Part shown: positions 53,107 to 61,864 of the stretch, in pieces
How positions within the stretch are numbered: the first letter of the stretch is position 1
How the letters are laid out: each line of letters starts with the position of its first letter
Assembly: GCF_026262575.1 (NCBI RefSeq)
Contig: NZ_JAPKFL010000016.1
Span: 1 to 64,000, forward strand
Source: Streptomyces marinisediminis
GTDB taxonomy: Bacteria > Actinomycetota > Actinomycetes > Streptomycetales > Streptomycetaceae
Length of the DNA stretch: 64,000 nt
Reading direction: 5' to 3'
Notes under the pieces: model-generated
The model's database searches: none
What the model was told of the DNA's origin: nothing
Seen by the model: only the letters and a program-made list of their open reading frames with translations
Made by a program: the position numbers and the translations under genes

Positions 53107-53960
53107 GCGCCCACCCTCCGGCACCGGTGTTGCCGTGCCACGAACGGCCTGTGACCGCTGAGTTAAGGGTGCTTCTGACGTTTTGGGAGCCATTTCAGCC
53201 ATTTCAGCCCATCCACTGTGGTCACTTCGAAGCGCCGTCTGCGTCCGGTGCGGCGGCGGACGCCGCCCCGGCAGGCTTCCGCGTCAACGCTCCCCAGGCG
53301 CTGAGGGTTCCACGGGGGGTGGCGCGGAGCCGCGCACAGCCCTTCCGGTCGGGAGCGGGAGCGGCCCGGCGGCGCGGTCGACGCCACGGCCCCCACTCCG
53401 TTGCCGAATCGTAATCCGCCCCACGGACGCGGGGAACCGCGTGCCGGGGCATCTCGGCCACCTCGCCCCGGGGCCCGCCGGCTGGATTCCACCACCCGCC
53501 CGCCCCGCGCACCGTCCCACTCGCCCTTCGACCGCCCCTCCCACCGCTCGCCCGCCGGCGCACCGACCGGGCCGGCCGACCGGTCGACCGGCCCGGTCGG
53601 CGCGGCGTACCCGCTCCGTGCGCGGTCCGCATCCCCGCCCGCGACGCGACACGTGCGCCCGTCCGGGGGAAGGCGGGCGCGAAAACCGCAGGTCGCTCGC
53701 GCGTCGCCCGGCGCCCACCACCCCGCCCGGTTCACCCGCCCGGCCCGCCCCGGGTACGCCCCAGGGGGGACGGCGCCCCGCCGCACGGCGCACGCCGCCG
53801 CCGCCCCGGGAGCCGGAGGGGGCCGGCCCTTGCTGCCTTCGGGTGAACATCGCCGCGGACGCCGGTCCGCAGCGCGGCGGCGGACGGAGCACGGATGATC
53901 CTCGGCTGTGAACCGGTGGCTCATCGGCAGCCGCCACACCGACTGTGAAGGAGAACCACC
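53107..53960. other. 850-bp gene-poor region before the chaplin gene
   Basis: No gene could be supported. The stretch contains a 9-bp tandem repeat CCATTTCAG twice (53190-53207), a 38-bp near-perfect palindrome (53563-53600), and long Cys/Pro-rich GC runs without coding bias. It probably holds the promoter and 5' leader of the chaplin and the promoter of the upstream minus-strand gene. Confidence 0.5.
53563..53600. repeat. 38-bp near-perfect palindrome
   Basis: Arms CCGACCGGGCCGG (53563-53575) and its complement (53588-53600) pair fully, and the 12-nt centre continues the pairing except for one C/A mismatch (53576/53587). It could form a cruciform, a terminator, or a double operator around the GACCGGTC core. 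Confidence 0.65.
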
Positions 53961-54254
53961 ATGCGTCGCATGGCGAAGTCCGCGGCGATGCTCGCGGCAG
54001 CCTCCGCCCTCGTCTTCACCGGCGCCACCAGCGCGACGGCGGACGCCGACGCCGACGGTGCCGCCGTCGGCTCGCCGGGCGTGCTGTCGGGCAACGTCGT
54101 GCAGGTGCCGGTCAACGTGCCGATCAACATCTGCGGCAACACCGTGAACATCATCGCGCTGCTGAACCCGGCCGCAGGCAACGTCTGCGTCAACGGCGAC
54201 TTCGGTGGCCAGCAGCACGACAAGCACGAAGACCACGGCCAGCACGGCTGGTGA
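53961..54254 (+). CDS. Chaplin (short hydrophobic surface protein)
   Basis: A 97-aa secreted protein. A signal peptide (1-28, basic MRRMAK then a hydrophobic core ending ATSATADA) precedes the chaplin domain (about 38-78), beginning GSPGVLSGNVVQVPVNVPIN, with the two conserved cysteines C58 and C76. Chaplins coat aerial hyphae and spores with amyloid fibres that lower surface tension. It is a short chaplin without a sortase LAxTG signal. Unusually it ends with a charged tail rich in His (HDKHEDHGQHGW). The ribosome site AAGGAG lies 9 nt before the ATG. Confidence 0.93.
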   Translation: MRRMAKSAAMLAAASALVFTGATSATADADADGAAVGSPGVLSGNVVQVPVNVPINICGNTVNIIALLNPAAGNVCVNGDFGGQQHDKHEDHGQHGW

Positions 54255-54310
54255 TCCCCGCGCCGCGGCCCGCCCGGCGCCCTGCCGGGCCGTCTGGCGG
54301 GCCGCCGCTG

Positions 54311-54351
54311 CGCGGTGGGGCCGCACGCCGACGGCGTGCGGCCCCACCGCG
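54311..54351. terminator. 19-bp hairpin between chaplin and a convergent hydrolase gene
   Basis: A perfect 19-bp stem (54311-54329 with 54333-54351) closes on a 3-nt loop GAC, lying 57 bp past the chaplin stop and 33 bp past the hydrolase stop, so it probably terminates both. Confidence 0.8.
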
Positions 54352-54383
54352 TCGGCGGTGCGCGATCCGGCGGCGCGTTCCGG

Positions 54384-55217
54384 TCAGCGCGCCGTGTCCG
54401 AGATGACGCGGACCACCTGGGCCGGGTCGTCGTTCATCGGCACGTGGCCGCACCCGCGCAGCCGTACCAGCCGGGCGCCGGGGACCGTGTGCTTGGCGCG
54501 CACCCCCTGCCGGGGCAGCAGCAGGCGGTCCCGGTCGCCCCACGCTATGGTCACCGGCACGTCGGGTATGTCGTCGCGGAAGAGCGCGGCCGGGCCCTTC
54601 CCGCCCGAGAGGGTCGGTGCGAAGCCCGTTCCGCCGCGCAGCGCCCGCAGTTCGGCCTCCACCGCCGCGGGCGCCCGCAGGCCGGGCCTGGCGTAGATGG
54701 TGCTGGTGAGCGCGGCCCGCCCCGCCGCCGTTCCGGCCAGCCGGGACACCAGGGCGTCCGGCAGTTTCCGGGCGCCCAGCCGCATGCCGCGCAGCACGGT
54801 GAAGGCGTAGCGCCGCTCCCGCTCGTTCCAGAAGCCCGCCGGGGACAGCGCCGTCACCGAGCGGGCGTGTCCGGCCCTGGCCATGCCCAGGGCCAGCAGG
54901 CCGCCCAGCGAGTTCCCCGCGACGTGCGGCCGGGGCGCGCCCAGCGCGGCGCAGGCCCGCGCGAGCACGGCGACCACGCCCGGCACGTCGTAGGCGAGGC
55001 CCTCCGGCAGCGGCGCGGACCGTCCGAAACCCGGCAGGTCCAGCTCGATCACGTCGTAGGCGGCCGCCAGCGCGTCCGAGACCGGCTCCCAGGCCTGCAG
55101 GTGGTGCCCTATGCCGTGCAGCAGCACCAGCGGCTCCCCCGATCCGCGCCTGCGGTGGTTCAGGGTGACGGTGGCCGCCCCCACGGGCACCGTGAGCAGC
55201 GACAGCGTGTCGGTCAT
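54384..55217 (-). CDS. Alpha/beta hydrolase
   Basis: A 277-aa alpha/beta hydrolase. The nucleophile elbow is GNSLGG (Ser near 100), the oxyanion region is LLHGIGHH and the catalytic His is in GCGHVPMN near the end, with an Asp in AWGDRDRLL. Relatives include lipases, epoxide hydrolases and C-C hydrolases; the substrate is unknown. The ATG has GAGGAG 5-6 nt upstream. A perfect -35 TTGACA lies about 40 bp upstream on the coding strand. It is followed upstream by an SDR on the same strand. Confidence 0.85.
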   Translation of the reverse strand: MTDTLSLLTVPVGAATVTLNHRRRGSGEPLVLLHGIGHHLQAWEPVSDALAAAYDVIELDLPGFGRSAPLPEGLAYDVPGVVAVLARACAALGAPRPHVAGNSLGGLLALGMARAGHARSVTALSPAGFWNERERRYAFTVLRGMRLGARKLPDALVSRLAGTAAGRAALTSTIYARPGLRAPAAVEAELRALRGGTGFAPTLSGGKGPAALFRDDIPDVPVTIAWGDRDRLLLPRQGVRAKHTVPGARLVRLRGCGHVPMNDDPAQVVRVISDTAR

Positions 55218-55253
55218 GGGAACTCCTCGTCGTACGCCGCTTCTTGGACGCCG

Positions 55254-55283
55254 TGTCAACACCTGCTGGACACTCTGTCAGCA
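55254..55283 (-). promoter_or_regulatory. -35 box and overlapping imperfect inverted repeat of the hydrolase gene
   Basis: On the minus strand TTGACA lies at 55259-55254, with TACGAC about 19 bp downstream. Immediately upstream, TGCTGGACA and TGTCAGCA (55264-55283) form an imperfect inverted repeat separated by CTC, in a position suited to a repressor or activator. Confidence 0.5.
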
Positions 55284-55331
55284 AGCGGCGCGTCCGGGAA
55301 GGGCCCGGTGCGACGAGGCAGCGGCGTCCCG

Positions 55332-56081
55332 CTACAGGCCGCCGGCCACGCGCAGCACCGCGCCGGTGGTGTAGGACGCCTCCGGGGACAGCAGCCAGGC
55401 CACCGCACCGGCCACCTCCTCCGGTCGGCCCGGACGCCGCGCGGGCACCCGGTCGCGGATGCGCCACGGGCGCTCCGGGTCGCCCATCGAGGCGTGGATG
55501 TCGGTGAGCACCGTCCCGGGCTGGACGGAGTTGACCCGCACCCCGTCCTCGGCCAGCTCCTTGGCCAGACCGACCGTCAGGGCGTCCACGGCCGCCTTGC
55601 TCGCCGCGTAGTGGACGTACTCGCCCGGCGCGCCGAGCGTCGCCGCGGCGGAGGAGATGTTGACGATCGCGCCGCCCGCGCCGCCGTGCCGGCGCGACAT
55701 GGCCAGCGCGGCCCGGCGCGCGCAGTACAGCGCGCCGAGGACGTTCACCTCGACCACCCGGCGCATGTGCTCGGCGGAGGTCTGGGTGAACCGGCCCAGC
55801 GGTCCGGTGACGCCCGCGTTGTTGACCAGTGCGGTGACCGGGCCCAACTCGGCGTCGACCGCGTCGAAGAGCGCGTCGACCTCCGCCTCCACGCTCGTGT
55901 CCACCCGCACCGCGACGGCCCGGCCGCCCGCCGCCCGCACCGCCCGCACGCTGTGCTCGGCGGCCTCGGCCGCCCTCCGGTACCCGATGCCCACGTCGTG
56001 TCCGGCCTCGGCCAGCCGGACGGCCACCGCCGCCCCGATGCCGCGGCTGCCGCCGGTGACCACGGTGACGTTCCGCCCCAT
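55332..56081 (-). CDS. SDR family oxidoreductase
   Basis: A 249-aa classical SDR. It starts MGRNVTVVTGGSRGIGAAVAVRLAE, with NNAGVTG, the Ser/Tyr/Lys site in VNISSAAATLGAPGEYVHYAASKAA and the tail YTTGAVLRVAGGL. Likely NADP-dependent, substrate unknown. It lies between the hydrolase and a divergent GntR regulator; the operator in front of the GntR gene lies 96 bp from its own start, so the regulator may control it. Confidence 0.85.
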   Translation of the reverse strand: MGRNVTVVTGGSRGIGAAVAVRLAEAGHDVGIGYRRAAEAAEHSVRAVRAAGGRAVAVRVDTSVEAEVDALFDAVDAELGPVTALVNNAGVTGPLGRFTQTSAEHMRRVVEVNVLGALYCARRAALAMSRRHGGAGGAIVNISSAAATLGAPGEYVHYAASKAAVDALTVGLAKELAEDGVRVNSVQPGTVLTDIHASMGDPERPWRIRDRVPARRPGRPEEVAGAVAWLLSPEASYTTGAVLRVAGGL

Positions 56082-56176
56082 GGCGCGCCCTCCTCGTCTG
56101 CGCTGCGGCCGAACGCCGTCGGCCGGACGCCGACGCTATCCCACCGCGGGGCCGCCCCCGGGCGCCGCACCCCCGA

Positions 56177-56211
56177 TTGGTCTTGACCAAGGCGGCACGC
56201 GGTTCTAGGGT
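56177..56211 (+). promoter_or_regulatory. GntR promoter with DasR/HutC-like operator over the -35 box
   Basis: TTGACC (56183-56188) and TAGGGT (56206-56211), 17 bp apart, form a vegetative promoter. The -35 box lies inside the perfect palindrome TTGGTCTTGACCAA (56177-56190), which differs from the DasR-type consensus TGGTCTAGACCA only in its centre. Binding there would block RNA polymerase. Confidence 0.75.
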
Positions 56212-56287
56212 CACCAGGCATACGCAACAAGCTTTAAAAAAGATCACAGCAAAACATCTGCCGAACCAGGCGATTGCGGAGGCCAGG

Positions 56288-57019
56288 GTGGGGACCACAC
56301 GGGCGGAGTCGGCGCCGGAGCCGAAGTACTGGCACCTGAAGACGGTGCTGACCGAGGCGCTCGACTCGGAGTTCGCGGTCGGTGAGGTCCTGCCGAACGA
56401 GCGCGAACTCGCGGCCCGTTACGGCGTGGCCCGCGCCACGCTGCGGCAGGCGCTCGAACAACTGGAACTGGAGGGCCGGTTGCAACGCCGGCGCGGCGTG
56501 GGCACCACGGTCGCCCCGCCCCGCGTGGGGGTGGAGGTGACCTGGGACCCGGACGGCCGCCCCGGGGCGCGCGGTGACGCCTGGCAGGTCGACGACTGCC
56601 GGCTTCAGGCGGCCCCGGCCGCCGTCTCCCGGCTGCTGGAGCGTCAGGGGAGCGGCCCCGTCCACGCGCTGCGCAGGGTGCGCACCGAGCACGGCCAGCC
56701 GGTGGCCACCGAGGTGCTCTACGTGCCCGGCGCGGTCACCGGCGAGGTCCCCGACGCGGGCGCGGCCCGCGGGCACGCCGTCCTGCGCGCCCTCCACGGC
56801 CGGGCGCCCCAGGCGCAGGAGCGCTCCGTGGAGCTGGGCTCCGCCCGCGCGGACGACGCCCGTCGGCTGGACCGGCTGCCCGGCGCCCCCGTCCTGGTCG
56901 TCACCACGCGGTACCTGGCGGACGGGGCGCCGGTGGCCGTGGCGGTCGCCACCTACCGCGCCGACACCTGCCGCCTCACTTTCGGCGAACCCGCCCCCGC
57001 GGAGCTGCTGGCGAGCTGA
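56288..57019 (+). CDS. GntR family regulator, HutC/DasR subfamily
   Basis: A 243-aa regulator. The winged helix-turn-helix (about 20-85) includes VLPNERELAARYGVARATLRQALEQL. The C-terminal half is a UTRA ligand domain (about 95-240), which in HutC/DasR relatives binds sugars or amino acids. The GTG at 56288 is preferred because GGAGG lies 5 nt upstream. The promoter contains a palindrome that fits this subfamily, so autoregulation is likely. It diverges from an SDR gene and faces a ROK regulator. Confidence 0.85.
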   Translation: MGTTRAESAPEPKYWHLKTVLTEALDSEFAVGEVLPNERELAARYGVARATLRQALEQLELEGRLQRRRGVGTTVAPPRVGVEVTWDPDGRPGARGDAWQVDDCRLQAAPAAVSRLLERQGSGPVHALRRVRTEHGQPVATEVLYVPGAVTGEVPDAGAARGHAVLRALHGRAPQAQERSVELGSARADDARRLDRLPGAPVLVVTTRYLADGAPVAVAVATYRADTCRLTFGEPAPAELLAS

Positions 57020-57119
57020 GCCGCCCGCCCGGGGACGCGCCCCGCGCCCGGCGGACCGGCTCGACGCCCCGGCTCGTCCGGCGGCGTGCGGCCGGGCCCC
57101 GCCGGAACGCCGGCCCCGA

Positions 57120-57153
57120 GCCCGCCCGCGGCACCGACGCGTGCCGGGCGGGC
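57120..57153. terminator. Hairpin between convergent GntR and ROK genes
   Basis: GCCCGCCCG...GCAC pairs with GTGCCGGGCGGGC (57141-57153) over 13 bp with a 2-nt CG bulge and a 6-nt loop. It ends 5 bp before the ROK stop on the other strand. Confidence 0.6.
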
Positions 57154-57157
57154 CCGG

Positions 57158-58303
57158 TCACATGGCGTCCGCCAGCGAGAACAGCCGTTCCTCGACGTGG
57201 TCCAGCGCCACCCGCAGCGCCCCGGTGGCCACCGCCGCCTCGCCGAGCACCGACAGCTCCACCCGGGGCGGACGCAGGCAGTACCGCTCCAGCTCCCGGC
57301 GCAACGGCTCCAGCACGCCGTCCAGCCCGGCCGCCCAGCCGCCGATGACCACCAGCTCCGGGTCCAGGGCCAGGACCAGGGCGGCGACGTCGTGCACCAG
57401 CCGCCGCACGTAGCGGTGCACGGCCTGGCACGCCCGCGCGTCCCCCGTCTTCGCCAGCTCGAACACCCGGGCGACGGCCGCCTCGTCCAGCGGGTGCAGC
57501 GGCACGCTGCCGAGGGACAGCAGCCGTTCGGGGGAGGCCTCGCGCCCCAGCAGGTGCAGGGCGCCGATCTCGCCCGCCGCGCCGCCGAAGCCCCGGTGCA
57601 GGCGCCCGCCGATCAGCGAGCCCGCCCCCGGGCTCAGCCCCGCCAGCACCATCACCACGTCGTCGCAGCCGCGCGCGGCGCCCTTCCAGCGTTCGCCCAG
57701 CACCGCGGCGTTCGCGTCGTTCTCCACCAGCACCGGGCAGCGGAACGAGCGCCCCAGCCGCTCGCCCAGCGGCAGCCCGGTCCAGCCGGGCAGCGCCGTG
57801 CACAGGGCCAGTTCACCGTCCGCGCGCACGACGCCCGGCGTCCCGACGCCCACCGAGCGCAGCGTGGCGCGGGCGACGCCGGTGCGGCGCAGCAGGTCGG
57901 ACACGCTCGCCCGCACCCGGCCGAGGCGCTCGGGGGCCTCCGCCTCCTCGGCGACCGGCCGCTCGTCGGAGCCCACCACCCGCCCCGTCAGGTCGGCCAG
58001 GACGGCGGCGACGCGGTGCGGTCCCACCTCGATGCCCAGGGCGTGGCCCGCCTCGCCGCGGAAGCGGAAGCGGCGGGCCGGGCGCCCCTGCCGCCGCGCG
58101 GCGAGGCCGGCCGGCGCCTCGGCGACCAGCCCGGACTCCACCAGCCCGTCCACGACGCCCTCGACGGTGGGCCGGGACAGGCCGGTCAGTCCGACGAGAT
58201 CGGTGAGGGTGGGGGACTCCTGCGCCCCGCGCAGGGCGCGCAGGACGACGGCGGAGTTGATCCTGCGCAGCAACGACGGGTCCCCGCCGGTGAGCCTCCC
58301 CAC
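57158..58303 (-). CDS. ROK family transcriptional regulator
   Basis: A 381-aa protein. Residues about 15-75 form a winged helix (LTDLVGLTGLSRPTVEGVV), followed by a ROK sugar-kinase fold. The ATP-phosphate loop (DxGxT) is missing: the site reads GIEVGPHRV. The ROK zinc motif CxCGxxGCxE is also absent; the sequence after GEIGALHLLGR lacks cysteines. It is therefore probably a sugar-sensing repressor without kinase activity. The GTG is supported by GGAGG about 7 nt upstream. Target genes unknown. Confidence 0.85.
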   Translation of the reverse strand: MGRLTGGDPSLLRRINSAVVLRALRGAQESPTLTDLVGLTGLSRPTVEGVVDGLVESGLVAEAPAGLAARRQGRPARRFRFRGEAGHALGIEVGPHRVAAVLADLTGRVVGSDERPVAEEAEAPERLGRVRASVSDLLRRTGVARATLRSVGVGTPGVVRADGELALCTALPGWTGLPLGERLGRSFRCPVLVENDANAAVLGERWKGAARGCDDVVMVLAGLSPGAGSLIGGRLHRGFGGAAGEIGALHLLGREASPERLLSLGSVPLHPLDEAAVARVFELAKTGDARACQAVHRYVRRLVHDVAALVLALDPELVVIGGWAAGLDGVLEPLRRELERYCLRPPRVELSVLGEAAVATGALRVALDHVEERLFSLADAM

Positions 58304-58526
58304 TGTCCTGCCTCCCTGCGCCGCGCCCGTGGCCCGGATCGTAACCGGTGCCGTGCGCGTACGGCGAGCGCGAGCGGCCCGGACCCGGCGCCGGGCGCGT
58401 CACCGGCGGCGCACCAGCGGCCGGGCGGCCCGGCCGTAGGGAACCGGAAGGGCCGCAGGCGCGCACGGGCCGCCCAGCCGGCCGGCGCGCCGGGGCGAGG
58501 GGGCGGGCCGTCCGCCAGGTGGGCCG

Positions 58527-59957
58527 TCAGAGGATGTCGCCGGGGGTGTACGCGGCCGCCCGCGGGTGGCGCGCGGCGACCTCCTCGATCCGCGCGAGCA
58601 CCGCCGAGACCTGCTCGCCGGCCGCGCCGGTGAAGGACAGCCGGTCGGCCATGAGCGCCTCCAGGCCCGCCCGGTCCAGCGGAACGCGCTCGTCGGCGGC
58701 CAGGCGCTCCAGCAGCTCGTTGCGCTCGGCGCCGGCGCGCAGCGCCAGGGCCGCGGCCACCGCGTGCTCCTTGATGGCCTCGTGCGCGACCTCCCGGCCG
58801 ACCCCCGCGCGCACGGCGGCCATCAGGACCTTCGTGGTCGCCAGGAACGGCAGGTAGCGGTCCAGCTCCCGCTCCACCACCGCCGGGAACGCGCCGAACT
58901 CGTCCAGCACCGTCAAGAACGTCTCCAGCAGCCCGTCGAAGGCGAAGAACGCGTCCGGCAGCGCCACGCGGCGCACCACCGAGCAGGACACGTCGCCCTC
59001 GTTCCACTGGTCGCCCGCCAGCTCCCCGGTCATCGAGGCGTAGCCGCGCAGCACCACCGCGAGCCCGCCGACCCGCTCGCAGGAGCGGGTGTTCATCTTG
59101 TGCGGCATCGCCGAGGAGCCGACCTGCCCCTCCTTGAACCCCTCGGTCACCAGCTCCTGCCCGGCCATCAGGCGGATCGTCTTCGCCAGCGACGACGGGG
59201 CCGCCGCGAGCTGCACCAGGGCGCTGACGACCTCGTAGTCCAGCGAGCGGGGGTAGACCTGGCCGACCGAGGTGAAGGCGTGGGCGAAGCCCAGGTGCGC
59301 GGCGACGCGGCGCTCCAGCTCCGCCAGCCTGCCGGTGTCCCCGCCGAGCAGGTCCAGCATGTCCTGGGCGGTGCCCACCGGTCCCTTGACGCCGCGCAGG
59401 GGGTAGCGCGCCAGCAGCTCCTCGACGCGGGCGTGGGCCACCAGCAGCTCGTCGGCCGCGGTCGCGAACCGCTTGCCCAGCGTCGTCGCCTGCGCCGCGA
59501 CGTTGTGCGAGCGCCCGGCCATCACCAGTGCCGCGTGCTCGCCGGCCAGCTTGCCCAGGCGGGCCAGGAGCGCCACCGTGCGGTCCCGCACCAGCTCCAG
59601 GGAGAGCCGGATCTGCAGTTGCTCGACGTTCTCGGTCAGGTCCCGGGAGGTCATGCCCTTGTGCACGTGCTCGTGCCCGGCCAGCGCGTTGAACTCCTCG
59701 ATCCGCGCCTTGACGTCGTGCCGGGTGACCCGCTCGCGCCGCGCGATCGAGTCCAGGTCGACCTGCCCGAGCACCCGCTCGTAGTCCGTGAGCGCCTGCT
59801 CGGGGACGTCGATGCCGAGGTCCTTCTGCGCCCGCAGCACCGCCAGCCACAGCCGGCGCTCCAGCGTCACCTTGTACTCGGGGGACCACAGCTTAGCCAG
59901 CGGCCCGGAGGCGTAGCGGTTGGCCAGGACGTTCGGGATGCGCGGCTTGTCAGTCAC
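58527..59957 (-). CDS. purB: Adenylosuccinate lyase
   Basis: A 476-aa fumarase-superfamily lyase. It cleaves SAICAR and adenylosuccinate in purine synthesis. The signature GSSAMPHKMN (about residues 285-294) is intact, as are TSRDLTENV and SHNVAAQ. Length is normal. It overlaps the upstream SGNH hydrolase gene by 8 bp on the same strand, so the two are cotranscribed. The first codon is GTG. Confidence 0.95.
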   Translation of the reverse strand: MTDKPRIPNVLANRYASGPLAKLWSPEYKVTLERRLWLAVLRAQKDLGIDVPEQALTDYERVLGQVDLDSIARRERVTRHDVKARIEEFNALAGHEHVHKGMTSRDLTENVEQLQIRLSLELVRDRTVALLARLGKLAGEHAALVMAGRSHNVAAQATTLGKRFATAADELLVAHARVEELLARYPLRGVKGPVGTAQDMLDLLGGDTGRLAELERRVAAHLGFAHAFTSVGQVYPRSLDYEVVSALVQLAAAPSSLAKTIRLMAGQELVTEGFKEGQVGSSAMPHKMNTRSCERVGGLAVVLRGYASMTGELAGDQWNEGDVSCSVVRRVALPDAFFAFDGLLETFLTVLDEFGAFPAVVERELDRYLPFLATTKVLMAAVRAGVGREVAHEAIKEHAVAAALALRAGAERNELLERLAADERVPLDRAGLEALMADRLSFTGAAGEQVSAVLARIEEVAARHPRAAAYTPGDIL

Positions 59958-60750
59958 GCTCCGGGATTCTACGGGGGTCCGCGCAGGCCAGCGGTGCCAG
60001 GTCCGGCCGCTTGGGCGGCAGCCCGTCGCCCGAGGAGCGGCCGGTCAGGCGGCGTCCGATCCAGGGGACCAGGTGCTGCCGGGCGAAGCGGAGGTCGGCG
60101 CGCCGCCGCGCGGACCAGGCGGGGGGCGTGCACGCCGGCAGCGGCTCGTCCCAGTCGCACGCGGCCGGGTGCCCCAGCCGCTGCCACACGGCCTCGGCCA
60201 CCCTGCGGTGACCCTCACCGGTCAGGTGCAGCCGGTCGTCGGCCCACAGCCGGGGATCGCCGAGCGAGGCGGCCCCGTAGAGGTCCACCACCAGCGCCCC
60301 GTGCCGCGCCGCGAGCGTGTCGACGAAGTCGAACAGGTGCTCCATGCGGGCCCGGTAGCGCTCCAGCACCGGGCCGCGCCGACCGGGGCTGCGCATCAGC
60401 ACGAGCTGCCCGCAGGCCGGGGCCAGCCGCTCCACCGACTCCTCCAGCAGCCCGCACACCCGCCCCATGTCGCACGAGGGGCGCAGGACGTCGTTCAGGC
60501 CGCCCACCAGCGTCACCAGATCCGCCCGCATCGCCTCCGCCAGCGGCACCTGCTCGGCGGCGATCTGCTGGATCAGCTTGCCGCGCACGGCCAGGTTGGC
60601 GTAGTGGAACGGCGTGGAACAGGCCGCCAGGCGCTCGGCGAGCCGGTCGGCCCACCCCCGGTAGGCCCCGTTCGGGCCGGGGTCCGACATGCCTTCGGTG
60701 AACGAGTCGCCCAGGGCGACGAAGCTGCTGATGCGTGGTGCTCTCTCCAT
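59950..60750 (-). CDS. SGNH/GDSL hydrolase
   Basis: A 266-aa SGNH-fold esterase or lipase. The block I serine is in VALGDSFTEGM (Ser at about residue 16), block III Asn in GGLNDVLRP and the block V catalytic Asp/His in WADDRLHLTGEGH. The C-terminal 60 residues are Arg/Pro-rich. There is no signal peptide, so it is probably cytosolic. It precedes purB with an overlap, an arrangement kept in Streptomyces, but the substrate is unknown. Confidence 0.88.
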   Translation of the reverse strand: MERAPRISSFVALGDSFTEGMSDPGPNGAYRGWADRLAERLAACSTPFHYANLAVRGKLIQQIAAEQVPLAEAMRADLVTLVGGLNDVLRPSCDMGRVCGLLEESVERLAPACGQLVLMRSPGRRGPVLERYRARMEHLFDFVDTLAARHGALVVDLYGAASLGDPRLWADDRLHLTGEGHRRVAEAVWQRLGHPAACDWDEPLPACTPPAWSARRRADLRFARQHLVPWIGRRLTGRSSGDGLPPKRPDLAPLACADPRRIPERD

Positions 60751-60829
60751 GGCCCGGACATGCTACCGAGCGCCGGACGGGCACCGACCGGCCGGTATGC
60801 CCGGCCGGGCGCGCCGCCGCGGCACCGGG

Positions 60830-61864
60830 TCAGCCCGGCCGCGCGCCGCCCGCCGGGCGGCCGCCGACCAGCTCGCGCAGCACGTCCTCCATGGTCACCA
60901 GGCCCACCGCACGGCCGTCGTCCCCGATGACCGCCGCGAGGTGGGTGCCGCTCGCCCGCATCGCGCCCAGCACGTCGTCCAGCGGTGTCCGCGTCCCCAC
61001 CCGGACGATCGGCCGCAGCGCGGAGGCCGGGAACGGCGCGTCGCGCGCGGGCGCGTCCAGCGCGTCCTTGACGTGCAGGTAGCCCACCGCCGCGCCGCTC
61101 GCCTGGACCACCGGGAAGCGGGAGTACCCGGTGCGGGCGCTGAGCTCCTCCAGACCCTCGGCGGTGACGCCCGGCGGCGCGGCCACCACCCGGCTGCCCG
61201 GGCGCACCACCTCGGCCACCGGACGGCGGCCCAGCACCAGGGCGTCCCGCAGCCGGGCGGTGGCCCGCTCGTCCAGCAGCCCGGCCGCGCTGGAGTCGGC
61301 GACGATCCGGCCGAGCTCGTCGTCGGAGAAGGTGGACTCCACCTCGCTGCGCGGCTCCACCCGCAGCAGCCGCAGCAGCGCGTTGGCGAGCGCGTTGACG
61401 CCGAAGACCACCGGGCGCAGCGCCCGGGTCAGCGCCGCCAGCGGCGGCCCCAGCAGCAGCGCGGTGCGCTCCGGCTCGGCGAGCGCGATGTTCTTCGGCA
61501 CCATCTCGCCCAGCAGCATGTGCGCGTAGGTCGCCAGCGTCAGGGCGACCGCGAAGGAGACGGTGTGGGCGAGCGCGCCGGAGACCCCCGCGGCGTGGAA
61601 GACCGGCTCCAGCAGGCGCGCCATGGCCGGTTCGGCCACGATGCCCAGGACGAGCGTGGTCAGCGTGATGCCGAGCTGCGCGGTGGCCATGAGCTGCGCG
61701 AGGTGCTCCAGGGCCCACAGCACCCGGTGCGCCCGGCGGTCCCCGGCCTGCGCCCGCGGCTCGATCTGGCTGCGCCGCACGGAGATCAGCGAGAACTCGG
61801 CGCCGACGAAGAAGGCGTTGAGCGTGATCATCACCGCCCCGGTGACCAGTTGCAGCGCCGTCAC
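60830..61864 (-). CDS. CNNM/CBS-domain membrane protein (hemolysin C-like)
   Basis: A 344-aa protein. The N-terminal DUF21/CNNM domain has about four helices (VMITLNAFFVGAEFSL, MATAQLGITLTTLVLGIVAEP). Two CBS domains follow (about 215-335: RPVAEVVRPGS, YSRFPVVQ, DDVLGAMRASGTHLA, GLVTMEDVLRELVG). Family members are implicated in magnesium or cobalt transport. It lacks the C-terminal CorC/HlyC domain found in its neighbour. Its GTG start overlaps the stop of the upstream gene (GTGA), so the two are coupled. Confidence 0.85.
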   Translation of the reverse strand: MTALQLVTGAVMITLNAFFVGAEFSLISVRRSQIEPRAQAGDRRAHRVLWALEHLAQLMATAQLGITLTTLVLGIVAEPAMARLLEPVFHAAGVSGALAHTVSFAVALTLATYAHMLLGEMVPKNIALAEPERTALLLGPPLAALTRALRPVVFGVNALANALLRLLRVEPRSEVESTFSDDELGRIVADSSAAGLLDERATARLRDALVLGRRPVAEVVRPGSRVVAAPPGVTAEGLEELSARTGYSRFPVVQASGAAVGYLHVKDALDAPARDAPFPASALRPIVRVGTRTPLDDVLGAMRASGTHLAAVIGDDGRAVGLVTMEDVLRELVGGRPAGGARPG

